Assembly (NCBI GenBank): GCA_030429545.1
Contig: JAUIFF010000009.1
Coordinates: 248,001-312,000, forward strand
DNA length: 64,000 bases
Direction of reading: 5' to 3'
Origin: Polyangia bacterium
Lineage (GTDB): Bacteria; Myxococcota_A; Polyangia; Nannocystales; Nannocystaceae
The number at the start of each line of letters is the position of its first letter. Position 1 is the first letter of the stretch. Positions 27,950 to 37,302 of the stretch are shown piece by piece. Position numbers and translations under genes: made by a program. The notes under the pieces are model-generated. The model was not told where the DNA came from. It worked only from the letters and a program-made list of their open reading frames with translations, and ran no database searches.

Positions 27950-28633
27950 GTGGTTTCTCCACAACCCGACGACCGAGTGTTGGTCGCAGCCTGCCAATCC
28001 GGTGACCGGCAGGCATTTAAGGTTCTGATGCAGCGCTATCAGCGCAAAGTGTACGCAATCGCGTACGGATTTCTCCGCAACCAAGAGGACGCGCTCGACG
28101 TGGTTCAAGAAAGCTTCATCAAGGTCCATCGCTACCTTGGCAAGTTTGAGGGCAACTCGAGCTTTTACACCTGGTTGTATCGCATCGTCACGAACCTGTG
28201 CATCGACCACATCCGCAAAAACAAGCGCCACCGGGCGCTGGAGTTCGACGACGGACTTCGCCACGACAAACGCGGCCAGGAGGCCATCAGTGTCGGAGCC
28301 AAACCGTTGACCAACTCAGGCGATCCTGCCCAAATGCTCAAACGCCGCGAGATTCTCGATGCTGTCCAGGATGGCCTTCAGTACCTCAGCGACAAGCACC
28401 GGGCCGTCATCGTTATGCGTGAGCTTCAGGGCATGAGCTACGAGGAAATGGCCAAGGCGATGGGCTGTTCCAAGGGCACGATCATGAGCCGGTTATTCCA
28501 CGCGCGCAAAAACATGCAGAAGCATCTAACTGAGCGTCTGGGTTACACAGGTGACGAATCTGCGGCCCGGGTGAAGCGCAGCAGTAAAAAGTCGTCTGAG
28601 GGGATATCGACACGGGAGGCGGCCGCATCATGA
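27950..28633 (+). CDS. ECF-family RNA polymerase sigma factor (RpoE-like)
   Basis: The protein has 227 residues. Region 2 is clear (RYQRKVYAIAYGFLRNQEDALDVVQE, with the DALDVVQESF helix), as is region 4 with its helix-turn-helix (HRAVIVMRELQGMSYEEMAKAMGCSKGTIMSRLFHARK). The linker between the two is longer than in minimal ECF factors, and there is a basic tail of about 30 residues. The start is GTG 27950, preceded by AAGGACG. The stop codon overlaps the start of the next gene by 4 bp, which encodes a candidate anti-sigma factor. That is the usual cis arrangement for envelope-stress ECF systems. Confidence 0.95.
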   Translation: MVSPQPDDRVLVAACQSGDRQAFKVLMQRYQRKVYAIAYGFLRNQEDALDVVQESFIKVHRYLGKFEGNSSFYTWLYRIVTNLCIDHIRKNKRHRALEFDDGLRHDKRGQEAISVGAKPLTNSGDPAQMLKRREILDAVQDGLQYLSDKHRAVIVMRELQGMSYEEMAKAMGCSKGTIMSRLFHARKNMQKHLTERLGYTGDESAARVKRSSKKSSEGISTREAAAS

Positions 28634-29325
28634 CTGGATTGACCGAACAAGATTATATGCAACTACATGCATATTTCGATGGCGAACTGACCGAAGCAGA
28701 GGCTTCACAGCTCGCAAACGAAGTTGCCCAAAACCCTGAACTGGCCGACGAGCTCAACGAGCTCGGGCTGTTTCACCAGGCCGTCGAAGCTAGTTTTGAA
28801 GCGACTGCGGCTGCGATCCCCCAGGCTCGGTTTGAGCAGATCTGGGATGAGGTCGAGCGCACACTCGATGCCGATTCGCGGTTGCAACAGGCCGCCGACG
28901 CCAGCGGCTCGTGGTGGTCGCGATTTGGTAGCTTGCTGAGACCATTTGGGATTCCGGCCGCAGCGGTCGGAGGTGTCGCCGCAGCGTTTTACTTGTTTGT
29001 CGGTTCGACACCGCAGCCAACGCCAGAAGTTGCTGAGAATAAGGTTGTTGAAGAGGCGTCGAACGGGCCAGTCGAGACCGCACCGGTTGAAGCGCTCCAG
29101 GAGCCCGAAAAAGCAATGGCAAGTTCAAGTGACACACTCGCGCAAAAGGATGATGCGCCCGAGCCATTTCCGGCTCCGGCACCGGGTGTCGCTGAATTTG
29201 AGCGAATCGATTTTGGTGTGAGTCGCGGCCAGGTTGGAATGATCGAAGGCAAGTCGGGCACCGTCACAGTGGTGTTTCTCCACGAAGATGATGACGAACC
29301 TGCATCGGGTGAACGGACACTCTGA
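28630..29325 (+). CDS. Membrane anti-sigma factor for the upstream ECF sigma
   Basis: The protein has 231 residues. The N-terminus has the anti-sigma pattern of a short DGELTEAEASQLANEVAQNPELADEL helix pair, seen in RseA/ChrR-like and zinc-less anti-sigma domains. One membrane segment lies near residues 105-125 (GIPAAAVGGVAAAFYLFVG), followed by a Pro/Glu-rich periplasmic tail ending in a small hydrophobic patch (GTVTVVFLHE). No HxxxCxxC zinc motif is present. The start overlaps the sigma gene stop by 4 bp (ATGA), so the two proteins are probably produced together. Pairing with the sigma factor is inferred from context. Confidence 0.8.
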   Translation: MTGLTEQDYMQLHAYFDGELTEAEASQLANEVAQNPELADELNELGLFHQAVEASFEATAAAIPQARFEQIWDEVERTLDADSRLQQAADASGSWWSRFGSLLRPFGIPAAAVGGVAAAFYLFVGSTPQPTPEVAENKVVEEASNGPVETAPVEALQEPEKAMASSSDTLAQKDDAPEPFPAPAPGVAEFERIDFGVSRGQVGMIEGKSGTVTVVFLHEDDDEPASGERTL

Positions 29326-29334
29326 GGGTTGGCA

Positions 29335-29847
29335 ATGAAATCGCGAAGTTTCTTAGCAACGGTATTGGCGGGGTGCTTGGCCCCGGCACTCGCATTTGGA
29401 CCACTTGTATTGACACCGAATGTCACGCAAGCCGCCGCAACAGACCAGGCTGAGTGTCAAGTTCACTCGGTGTTGGCGGCAAAAACCGGAGACGGGACCA
29501 TCCCCGAAAATCTCAAGTTTCTCGAAGAGCAACTGCGAGATGACCAGTTTGCCGCCTACAAGAGTTTTCGTTTGCTCGAGACCCAACGCCTCAATCTCGA
29601 TGTCAAGCGGCCCAAAGTTGCTCCGTTGAGCAGTGGACACAAGCTCTCGCTCGAGTATTTGGGTGCCAAGGAATCAAAGTTGCAATTACATGCAACCTTG
29701 ATGTCGCGGACGGACGACAAAAAACTCTTCAACGCAATCTACGGCATCGATAACAATGGATTGTTGATGATCGGCGGTGTTCGAGGCGATGGTGGCAAGG
29801 TGTTTTTTGCCATCCAGTGTCGGCTCAATAACGCCAAAGCCGGCTGA
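29335..29847 (+). CDS. Secreted hypothetical protein in the sigma operon
   Basis: The protein has 170 residues. A signal peptide of about 35 residues (FLATVLAGCLAPALAFGPLVLTPNVTQAAA) is followed by a small soluble domain with two Cys residues (Cys in AECQVHS and in FAIQCRLN). That pair could form a disulphide. No family is recognised. It lies 9 bp after the anti-sigma gene, with a GGGTTGG sequence before ATG 29335. It is likely the third gene of the operon, and perhaps a signal or stress sensor output in the periplasm. One TGYANNTRCA motif lies in it. Confidence 0.6.
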   Translation: MKSRSFLATVLAGCLAPALAFGPLVLTPNVTQAAATDQAECQVHSVLAAKTGDGTIPENLKFLEEQLRDDQFAAYKSFRLLETQRLNLDVKRPKVAPLSSGHKLSLEYLGAKESKLQLHATLMSRTDDKKLFNAIYGIDNNGLLMIGGVRGDGGKVFFAIQCRLNNAKAG

Positions 29848-29867
29848 GCGCGAAAGTTTGCCAATGG

Positions 29868-29897
29868 AGCGCCTGGGCACCTGCCTGGGCGCTTTTC
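29868..29897 (+). terminator. Terminator after the sigma/anti-sigma operon
   Basis: A 12-bp near-perfect inverted repeat (29868-29879 with 29882-29893, two wobble pairs) is followed by TTTT and begins 20 bp after the last stop codon. Confidence 0.65.
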
Positions 29898-30045
29898 TGG
29901 TTAACATTTGTGTTTTCAACACACCGCCGGTGGAACAGACCACTGTGACCCGGCGTAGCTTTCCTGGATCATCCGTTCCGGTTATGGTTCACGCCGTGTC
30001 GAAGCCTGATCGTCTGTTCCGTTTCCGCCCGCCGGTGAGTGCACG

Positions 30046-32376
30046 ATGACCGAAGTTGCTGCCAAGCGTCCCAGAAGATGGCTCCTATGGGGGCTTGGAG
30101 GCATTTTTGTGGTGCTTGCTGCCGGGGTGACTGCAATTGCAACCTACCCATCTTGGGCCGGCTCGTGGGTCGCAGACACACTGGTCGAGCGTGCATCCAA
30201 GCGCTTGGGCGGTGAGGTCGCGATTGGGGCATTGGCGCTCGACTACGACCGAGTGGTGCTCACCGATGTCACAGTCGAGCTCGAAGATTCGCACATGGCG
30301 TTTGCCTCGGTGGATATCAAGATCGACAAAAGTGCCCTGTGGAGCCGTCAGGTCAAGGTCACGGATGTTGTGGTTGCCGGTGGCAGTATCGTCGGTGAGT
30401 TTGAGAGCCTGCGGTCGTTGGCCGAGCGGATCGCCAAGCCATCGGGCGAGGCCGGGGGGGCAGCCGGGCGTGTACAACTCAAGCCCGACCAGCTCACGGT
30501 TTCTGACGTCTCGCTAGATGTCGCGCGCGAGGGGACCGGCACGGTGACTGCTGTAGTCGACCTCGAGGTCAAGCCGGCGGACAAACAGGTTGTACTTGCA
30601 CTCAAAAACGTTGCCCTCAAGCGCGAGGGCGGGCGCGGGCTTCGGGCGACCCGACTGGCGACCCAGCTGTCGTGGGAGCGGTCCGACGATGGCCAGCTTG
30701 CCCCGGTGTTTCCACTCGAGCTCGAAGTCCGTGGTGGCGCGACCTCAATCACCAATAAGATCGCAGTTGCGGGCACCTCGGGCGCAATAAAACTTGCGGA
30801 TGCAAGTATGTCGACGATCGGTGTTGACCTGCGGGGTGGATTTTCCGACCAAGACGGTGACGCGGGCGAGCTCGCTGAGCTGTGGTCGCTCAGCGGTGAG
30901 TTGCAGCGAGACCTGTCGGCCGGCGAGGTACGCCTCGAGATGAAGGCGTTTGAACTCGGCAGGGTGCCGCAGGTTCTGGCCAATTTGCCGGTCGTCAAAT
31001 CCGAAGCTGCGACGGTCGGAGGCCATGTCTCGGTCGACTTTGCCGAGGGCAAAGCTACTGTTTCAGGCGATGTCGAACTCGCTGGGCTCAACGTCAATCA
31101 CCCGTTGCTCGCCCGCAATGTCGTGCCCGGGCTCGGGTTTAAACTCGACTTTCGCGGCTCTGTCGACCCAAGTGCGAGCACCGTCGAAGTTGAACATGCA
31201 ACGATTACCCGGGGCGATGTTGCCCTCAAACTCGACGGTGTGTTTGTCCACCCGCCCGAGCGGGAAGGGCGAAAGTACAAGATCCACGCGAACGTCCCGT
31301 CTGTGGCCTGTCAGGCGGTACTCGATGCTCTGCCTCACGAACTCGTTCCCAGCCTGGTCGGGTTTAAAGTCGCCGGCAAGTTCGGCCTCGATATCACTGC
31401 AGACATCGACTTTTCAAACCTCGAAGAGGCCACACTTTCGGGCAAGGTCGACTACCTCGGATGCAAGGTCAAGTCGACCCCCGAACTCGTTTCGGTCAAG
31501 CGACTCAACGGCACATTTAGCCATCGCCCGGTCATGCGCGACGGTAGTGTTCGCAAGGTTGACCTGTTCCCTGGTTCAGGTACCTACTCCCCCTACGAGC
31601 AAATTTCGGAGTACATGACCGACGCCGTGCGGACGACCGAGGATGGCGGGTTTTGGAAGCACAAGGGGTTTTTGCCGTCGCAGTTTGAAAAGGCCCTGCG
31701 CCGCAACCTCGCGGCCGGACGGGTTCGTCTCGGGGCCTCGACGATTTCGATGCAAATGGTCAAGAATGTGTTGCTCAGCCACGAGCGAACACTTTCTCGC
31801 AAGCTTCAAGAGATGGTGCTGACCTGGTACGTCGAACAGGTTCTTACCAAAAAGCGGATCATTGAGCTGTACCTCAACGTCATTGAGTTCGGGCCGGGGA
31901 TCTACGGGGTCACGCGGGCGAGTCGGCACTACTTTGGCAAACACCCGCTCGAGATAAACCCGGCCGAGGCCGCCTACCTGGCACTGATGTTGCCAAGCCC
32001 GGTCCGTCGTCATGTCCATTGGTGTGAGGGTGCCTTGAGTCCGCGGTTCGACAAGAAGCTGCGAAAGATTCTCGGGTTGATGCACGAGCGCGGTCGGATC
32101 GACACGGCGACCTACGAACAGTGGAAAGACTTCCAGATCGTTTTTGACCGCACCGAGCTCGACTCGCCCGAGGCCTGCAAGGCACAGATCAAGCGCTTGA
32201 TGGAGGCCACGTCAACGCAACACGCAATGAGTGGCATGTTGAGTGACACGCCGGTCGAGGACACGCCTCCGGGTGCCCACCCGGTGCTCGACGACCCGGC
32301 CCTAGACTTTGGCGATGATGATCCTGCCGATGGCGAAGTCGATGGCGCTCCGGCGATGGATGAAGACGAGCCGTAG
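30046..32376 (+). CDS. Fusion of an AsmA-like domain and a GT51 peptidoglycan glycosyltransferase
   Basis: The protein has 776 residues with one N-terminal membrane anchor (WLLWGLGGIFVVLAAGVTAIATYP). Residues about 40-500 repeat the beta-rich pattern of AsmA/DUF3971 proteins (AIGALALDYDRVVLTDVTVELED and similar). The last third is a monofunctional peptidoglycan glycosyltransferase domain: the catalytic Glu532 in TTEDGGFWKHKGF, GASTISMQMVKNVLL at 563, and the NVIEFGPGIYGV block. No transpeptidase domain follows; a Pro/Asp-rich tail ends the protein. It would polymerise lipid II in the periplasm, while the AsmA part may span toward the outer membrane. The class A PBP gene lies 2.3 kb downstream. 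The fusion is unusual. Confidence 0.8.
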   Translation: MTEVAAKRPRRWLLWGLGGIFVVLAAGVTAIATYPSWAGSWVADTLVERASKRLGGEVAIGALALDYDRVVLTDVTVELEDSHMAFASVDIKIDKSALWSRQVKVTDVVVAGGSIVGEFESLRSLAERIAKPSGEAGGAAGRVQLKPDQLTVSDVSLDVAREGTGTVTAVVDLEVKPADKQVVLALKNVALKREGGRGLRATRLATQLSWERSDDGQLAPVFPLELEVRGGATSITNKIAVAGTSGAIKLADASMSTIGVDLRGGFSDQDGDAGELAELWSLSGELQRDLSAGEVRLEMKAFELGRVPQVLANLPVVKSEAATVGGHVSVDFAEGKATVSGDVELAGLNVNHPLLARNVVPGLGFKLDFRGSVDPSASTVEVEHATITRGDVALKLDGVFVHPPEREGRKYKIHANVPSVACQAVLDALPHELVPSLVGFKVAGKFGLDITADIDFSNLEEATLSGKVDYLGCKVKSTPELVSVKRLNGTFSHRPVMRDGSVRKVDLFPGSGTYSPYEQISEYMTDAVRTTEDGGFWKHKGFLPSQFEKALRRNLAAGRVRLGASTISMQMVKNVLLSHERTLSRKLQEMVLTWYVEQVLTKKRIIELYLNVIEFGPGIYGVTRASRHYFGKHPLEINPAEAAYLALMLPSPVRRHVHWCEGALSPRFDKKLRKILGLMHERGRIDTATYEQWKDFQIVFDRTELDSPEACKAQIKRLMEATSTQHAMSGMLSDTPVEDTPPGAHPVLDDPALDFGDDDPADGEVDGAPAMDEDEP

Positions 32377-32448
32377 GGCGTACGAGCTGACGAAACCATC
32401 GTTGCCGCGTGTTGCCAGCAGTGGGCGTTTTGGCGTTAGACTGCGGCG

Positions 32449-33966
32449 ATGAACCGGCACACCGCCAGGTCGACCCATGTGCCTTGCAACTCACAAGGGG
32501 TTGTCCTCGGCGCTTGGCTAGCCGCGGTTTTGCTGGTTGCACCCCAAGGTGCGCAGGCGCAGGAGGTCCTGATCGATGCTGATGCACGGACTTTCCCGCC
32601 GGATGTCGAAGGCCGTAAGGTCCATGGTGAAGTCTCGTTGGGGCTACGAGCGGGGCTCTACGCCGAGGACCCGGTGTTTGAGCTCGATCCGACCTTCTCC
32701 CTCGATTTTTCCGACCGGGTGCCGCTCAAGCTTACGCTCGGGGCCCTGATTCGCCTGCGGATTGTCGACCGCTCGCCGGAGCAGGGGACGGTCCTGCGGC
32801 GGACCGACTGGGATGAGCCTGGTGATTTCCTTACCCTGTTGCGGGCGGTTTCCTACGCCGACTCGTTTGCCCACGGGCGCGGTGGTGTCGATGTGCGTGC
32901 CGAGCTCGGTCGCGTCGACAACCGGCGCCTCGGCGATGGTGCGATTATAGATGGCTATGCAAATAGTCTTGATCTCGATCGCCGGCGCAGCGGGGTTGAT
33001 TCATCGGTGCGTATACATGGTCCCTTGCTCGGGCACCCCGCCGGCATCGACCTCGACCTGTTGATCGGCGACCTCACCGGGCACCAGGTGTTCGCCGGCC
33101 GTGTTGCCGGTGATTGGGCCGGGGCGTGGCTAGGTGTCACGGTGGCCGGTGATCCGCTTGCTCCTCGCAGTCTCGCCCCTGGGGTGGCAGGCGAGGGCCT
33201 CGCGGTCGACAGGGACAATGCGGTCGATGTGCTCGAGCGGCGGGGCGTCGCCAGCATTGGGCTCGACCTCGGCTACGACATCACCGACGAGTGGTGGTAC
33301 TCGATCCGCCCGCACATCGACCTTGTGTTGATGCCCGGGCTCGCGCGTGGGATTCACCTCGGGGCCGATGCATGGTTTTCGCTCGGCAAGCGTCGTCAGG
33401 TCCGTTTGGGGGCGATTGGTGAGTTCACCTATGGGGACAGCAACTACGACCCCGGGTACTTCGATGTGTATTATACTCAGCAGCGTGTACATGCACAGTT
33501 TATCGATGTGCCCGCGGGTGTGCCCGCCGACTTTGCCACGCTCGCCGCACCCAAGGCTGAGTTTGTCCAGATACAAAATTTAGCGGGAGCGGGCGGCTAC
33601 GGTGGGTTGCGTTTTGAGCACCGCGACGGGGCCTTTGCCGAGACCGGCTATCGCTACCGCCCCGGTGCGCTCGGGCATACCTGGGAAACTCGGGTGGGTA
33701 TCGATTTGCCCGAAGTTCGTCTCGGGCTGCTCCACGCCCATCGCGGCGCACTCGGCTTTGACATTATCGACCCCCGCGGCACCCTTGCCGAGCTCGAACT
33801 CGACATTCCGATCGGCAGCTATTTTTCGGTCAATAGTCGGCTCGGTTACCTCTACCTCACGCGGCGGACCGCGGGAGCCAGTGCCGATGCCGGTGCTGTG
33901 AGTTCGGGATTTGTCGGTGGCGGGGGACTTGTGTTAGTCGGAATCCGCGGCCACATTGGCTTCTGA
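32449..33966 (+). CDS. Outer-membrane beta-barrel protein
   Basis: The protein has 505 residues. A signal peptide ends at QAQ after LGAWLAAVLLVAPQGAQA. The remainder has regular amphipathic strands with many aromatic and Gly residues (for example VDVRAELGRVDNRRLGDGAIIDG, and then WYSIRPHIDLVLMPG), ending in GIRGHIGF. The terminal Phe fits Bam-mediated insertion. The length suggests a 14-18-strand barrel. No specific family is recognised. One TGYANNTRCA motif lies in the gene. ATG 32449 gives a slightly long n-region of about 20 residues. Confidence 0.65.
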   Translation: MNRHTARSTHVPCNSQGVVLGAWLAAVLLVAPQGAQAQEVLIDADARTFPPDVEGRKVHGEVSLGLRAGLYAEDPVFELDPTFSLDFSDRVPLKLTLGALIRLRIVDRSPEQGTVLRRTDWDEPGDFLTLLRAVSYADSFAHGRGGVDVRAELGRVDNRRLGDGAIIDGYANSLDLDRRRSGVDSSVRIHGPLLGHPAGIDLDLLIGDLTGHQVFAGRVAGDWAGAWLGVTVAGDPLAPRSLAPGVAGEGLAVDRDNAVDVLERRGVASIGLDLGYDITDEWWYSIRPHIDLVLMPGLARGIHLGADAWFSLGKRRQVRLGAIGEFTYGDSNYDPGYFDVYYTQQRVHAQFIDVPAGVPADFATLAAPKAEFVQIQNLAGAGGYGGLRFEHRDGAFAETGYRYRPGALGHTWETRVGIDLPEVRLGLLHAHRGALGFDIIDPRGTLAELELDIPIGSYFSVNSRLGYLYLTRRTAGASADAGAVSSGFVGGGGLVLVGIRGHIGF

Positions 33967-33992
33967 GATAGTTCTCGCCAATTTCCTTGAAG

Positions 33993-34697
33993 ATGCACGC
34001 TTCTGAGTTCAGTCAACTAGTCGAGGATTGCGGTGGTCCGGTGGCCGCCCGCGAGCGCTTGCAACCCTATGTGAGCCCCGCCCGACAGCAGCGCATCGCC
34101 GAGGTCTTGGACGCCCGCGTGGCCTCGATCGAAGTTGCGATCGAGCAACCGGCCGACCCCCACAACGCCGCCGCGATCGTGCGTACAGCGGAGGCGCTTG
34201 GGGCTGGCATGGTCCACGCCGTCACCGAGACTTCCGGGATTTTGCGCGCGCGCAAGGTCACCCGCGGCACCTACTACTGGATGGAGACCCGACACCACCG
34301 TGATTTCGCTAGTTTTGAGGCCGATATCCGCGCGCGGGGAATGTTGTTGGCCGGTGCGTGCGTCGATGAGGCGAGCAGTGTCGAACTGCAGCAACTTCCG
34401 GTGACGCGCCCGATGTGTGTGGTTTTTGGCAACGAAAAAAACGGTCTTTCAGACGCCGCGCGAAGTCGCTGTGACATGCTCTTCCACGTCGAGATGTATG
34501 GGATGTGCGAGAGCCTCAACCTGTCGGTCAGTGCAGCGATAAGCCTGCACAACCTCCTTGGGCGTCGCCGGCGTGTGCTCGGGCGTATGGGAGATATCGA
34601 CACAACCCGCAGGACTTGGCTCGAAGCAAAGTGGTATGCCAAGGCGCTCGATGAGCGCCTGATTCGACGGGCGCTGACGGAGGAACGTTGTGGTTGA
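33993..34697 (+). CDS. trmH: tRNA/rRNA 2'-O-methyltransferase, SpoU/TrmH family
   Basis: The protein has 234 residues and the knotted SPOUT methylase motifs in order: motif 1 NAAAIVRTAEALG, motif 2 VVFGNEKNGLSDAA, and motif 3 MYGMCESLNLSVSAAISL with Asn/Ser residues that bind S-adenosylmethionine. The N-terminal extension (QPYVSPARQQRIAEVLDARVASIEVAIEQPADPHN) is typical of TrmH (SpoU), which makes Gm18 in the tRNA D-loop. The symbol is the best guess; other SpoU members differ mainly in target. ATG 33993 is preferred over TTG 33987. Its end overlaps the start of the PBP gene by 8 bp. Confidence 0.82.
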   Translation: MHASEFSQLVEDCGGPVAARERLQPYVSPARQQRIAEVLDARVASIEVAIEQPADPHNAAAIVRTAEALGAGMVHAVTETSGILRARKVTRGTYYWMETRHHRDFASFEADIRARGMLLAGACVDEASSVELQQLPVTRPMCVVFGNEKNGLSDAARSRCDMLFHVEMYGMCESLNLSVSAAISLHNLLGRRRRVLGRMGDIDTTRRTWLEAKWYAKALDERLIRRALTEERCG

Positions 34698-37302
34698 AGA
34701 CAAGGTCAAAGCCGGTACCCGACAAACTCCGGAAGCTCTCAAACAACCTGCCTCAAGCGACTCAAGCGTTGACAAGCCTGGGCCGTCGCAGGCGAAAACC
34801 GTCGCGCCACCCAAACCCAAAAAACCGTTCAACTGGCGGCTCGTTCGCAAAATTCTGATCATCTGCACGATTCTCGGGGTTCTCGGAATCATTGCAGCTG
34901 CATCGACCATCGTCGGTGTGTTTTGGTATTACGGGCGCGGGATCGAGGGGATCGATGTCGCCGCGATCCGGGACTATCGCCCCAAGCAGGTCACCCGAAT
35001 CGTCGCCCGCGACGGCACCGTGCTCGGCGAGCTTTACTCCGAGCGGCGGACCATGGTCGGGTTTGAGGAGTTGCCGACCCACGTCGTGCACGCGTTTTTA
35101 GCGGCCGAGGATGCCGATTTTTACAACCACAAGGGGATGGATTACGTCGGCATGGTGCGGGCGATGATCAGCAACATCGAGGCCGGTGCCATTCGCCAAG
35201 GTGCATCTACAATTACCCAACAGGTCGTCAAGAATTTTCTGTTGAGCCCAGAGCGGACATTTGAACGCAAGATTCAGGAGATTTTGCTTGCCCGCCGGCT
35301 CGAGCAGGCGCTCAACAAGCAGGAGATTTTAGAGCTCTACCTCAACGAGATTTACTTTGGCCACGGTCGTTACGGGGTCGAAGAAGCGTCGCGGTTCTAC
35401 TTTGGTGTTGGGGTTGAGGACATCAATGTCGGCCAGGCTGCGATGTTGGCTTCGCTGCCCAAGGCGCCGAGCAAGGGCTCGCCCTACAAGGACCGCGAGC
35501 GGGCCAAAAACCGCCAGATCTACGTGTTGCGACAGATGGCTCGCCACGGGTTTGCAACTGCGCAGGAGGCCGAAGATGCGATTGCAGCCCCGCTCGAGGT
35601 CCTCGACGATCCGCCGCAGTCGGTGAGTGTGGACGGGGCCCAGGAGTTTGTCGACGCCGCCCGCCGCACGCTCGAAGAGGTATACGGAGCGGACAAGCTC
35701 GATAGGCTGGGGGCCACGGTTACGACCACGGTTGACTTGCAGCTACAACAAAAATCCCGTGAGGCGGTCCGCAACGGCTTGATCGCCCTCGACATGCGCC
35801 AGGGCTATGGCCACAAGGTCAAGCCCGTGTCTGAAAAACGGCAAGAGCGTGCGTTGGCCAAGGTCAAGGGGAGCCTCTCCGTCGGTGGAAATTACCTCGG
35901 CGTGGTGCTTGCCCGCGAAGGGCTCGAAGCTCCGGGCAAGGATTATGTGCCGATGCAAGTAGGGGAGCATCGCGTGTGGGTGTCGATTCCGGAGGGGTCG
36001 CGTTATGACGAGCCCGAGGCGACGCTCGAAGAGCAGTTCCCCGCTGGCGGCCTCACGCGGGTACAGGTGACGCAGCTAGCGAGCGAGGAACAACCGTGGG
36101 CGCGTGGTCAAATCGGCTCAGGTCCCCAGGGCGTGGTGTGTGTTACCGAGGTCGAAACCGGAGAAGTGCTGGCGATGATCGGGGGTTGGTCGTACGGGCG
36201 AGGTGAGTTCAACCGGGTGCTCGACGCGAAACGCCAACCTGGCTCTTCGTTCAAGCCATTTGTCTACGGTGCTGCGCTGCTGAGCGAGAAGTTCACCGCT
36301 GCGACCCTGGTTTCAGACTCCCCCGAAATCTACGAGAAGTGGAAGCCGACCAACTACAACGTCGACGTCTACCGCGGCGATATTCGCCTGCGCACAGCCC
36401 TGACCCATTCGGTCAACACGATTGCCATCAAGCTTGTCGACACTGTCGGGGTTGAGGCGGTCCATGCATTTGCCAAGGCTGCGGGGATCCGTGGCGAGCT
36501 GATCGACAACCTCGCGCTGGCCCTCGGGGTGAGCGAGGTAACCCCCTACGACTTGATGGGCGGTTACCTAACTTTGGCCCGCGGTGGCAAGCGCATCCCA
36601 CCCACCATGATCCGCAGCATCGAGGTCCCGGGCCGCGAAACGTGGACACCTGAGCGGCCCGAAGAGCAGAGCCTGCGCGAGGACGTTGTATTTGTATTGA
36701 CAAGTATGATGACCTCGGTGGTCGAAGAGGGGACCGGGCGTGGGGCCAAAAAATTAGGTAGGCCGGTCGCCGGTAAAACCGGAACTGCCTCGGAGGTTCG
36801 TGATGCCTGGTTTGCCGGGTTCACCCCCCGCCATGTCGCCGTTGCCTGGGTCGGGTTTGACACGCCCAAACCGCTCGGGCGCAAGGAGTCGGGGGGCAAG
36901 ACGGCGTTGCCGATCTGGCTGGCAGCGATGCAGGCCGCCGAGGGCGAACAGCCCCCGCTCGCCTTTACACCGCCGGCCTCTGTCCTTGTACGTACAATCG
37001 ATCGCGAGTCTGGCCTGCTCGCCCCGGGGCTACTCGAGCAGCCAGATGGGACCATGGCACCGCCACCGGCCGACTCGGTACTCGAGGAGTATTTCGTGGC
37101 CGGGACCGAGCCGGTCGATGTCGCCGAACCGGCAGCCAAGGCGCCTGGCGATGCCCTGCTCGACCTCTACGGCGACGAGGAGGAACTCCCAGCCGATCCG
37201 CCCCCGGGGGACGAACGTGAGGAGGGCGATTCGCTGGGGGAAAACCCGGCGCCCGACGAGGACGATGACCTTCCGCCGCCTTTACCGGGTGTGCTTGACT
37301 AG
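34690..37302 (+). CDS. Class A penicillin-binding protein (PBP1A)
   Basis: The protein has 870 residues and is bifunctional. A short cytoplasmic tail and one membrane helix (LIICTILGVLGIIAAASTIVGVFWYYG) precede the GT51 glycosyltransferase domain: Glu140 in AAEDADFYNHKG, then RQGASTITQQVVKN and NEIYFGHGRYGVEEAS. The transpeptidase has the active-site Ser519-x-x-Lys522 in GSSFKPF, SVN at 574 and the KTGT motif from Lys696. A Gly/charged linker holds an oligonucleotide-binding-like insertion. An acidic, Pro-rich tail of about 120 residues closes the protein. GTG 34690 follows GAGGAACG. The enzyme elongates and cross-links the cell wall. Four TGYANNTRCA motifs lie in it. Confidence 0.95.
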   Translation: MVEDKVKAGTRQTPEALKQPASSDSSVDKPGPSQAKTVAPPKPKKPFNWRLVRKILIICTILGVLGIIAAASTIVGVFWYYGRGIEGIDVAAIRDYRPKQVTRIVARDGTVLGELYSERRTMVGFEELPTHVVHAFLAAEDADFYNHKGMDYVGMVRAMISNIEAGAIRQGASTITQQVVKNFLLSPERTFERKIQEILLARRLEQALNKQEILELYLNEIYFGHGRYGVEEASRFYFGVGVEDINVGQAAMLASLPKAPSKGSPYKDRERAKNRQIYVLRQMARHGFATAQEAEDAIAAPLEVLDDPPQSVSVDGAQEFVDAARRTLEEVYGADKLDRLGATVTTTVDLQLQQKSREAVRNGLIALDMRQGYGHKVKPVSEKRQERALAKVKGSLSVGGNYLGVVLAREGLEAPGKDYVPMQVGEHRVWVSIPEGSRYDEPEATLEEQFPAGGLTRVQVTQLASEEQPWARGQIGSGPQGVVCVTEVETGEVLAMIGGWSYGRGEFNRVLDAKRQPGSSFKPFVYGAALLSEKFTAATLVSDSPEIYEKWKPTNYNVDVYRGDIRLRTALTHSVNTIAIKLVDTVGVEAVHAFAKAAGIRGELIDNLALALGVSEVTPYDLMGGYLTLARGGKRIPPTMIRSIEVPGRETWTPERPEEQSLREDVVFVLTSMMTSVVEEGTGRGAKKLGRPVAGKTGTASEVRDAWFAGFTPRHVAVAWVGFDTPKPLGRKESGGKTALPIWLAAMQAAEGEQPPLAFTPPASVLVRTIDRESGLLAPGLLEQPDGTMAPPPADSVLEEYFVAGTEPVDVAEPAAKAPGDALLDLYGDEEELPADPPPGDEREEGDSLGENPAPDEDDDLPPPLPGVLD

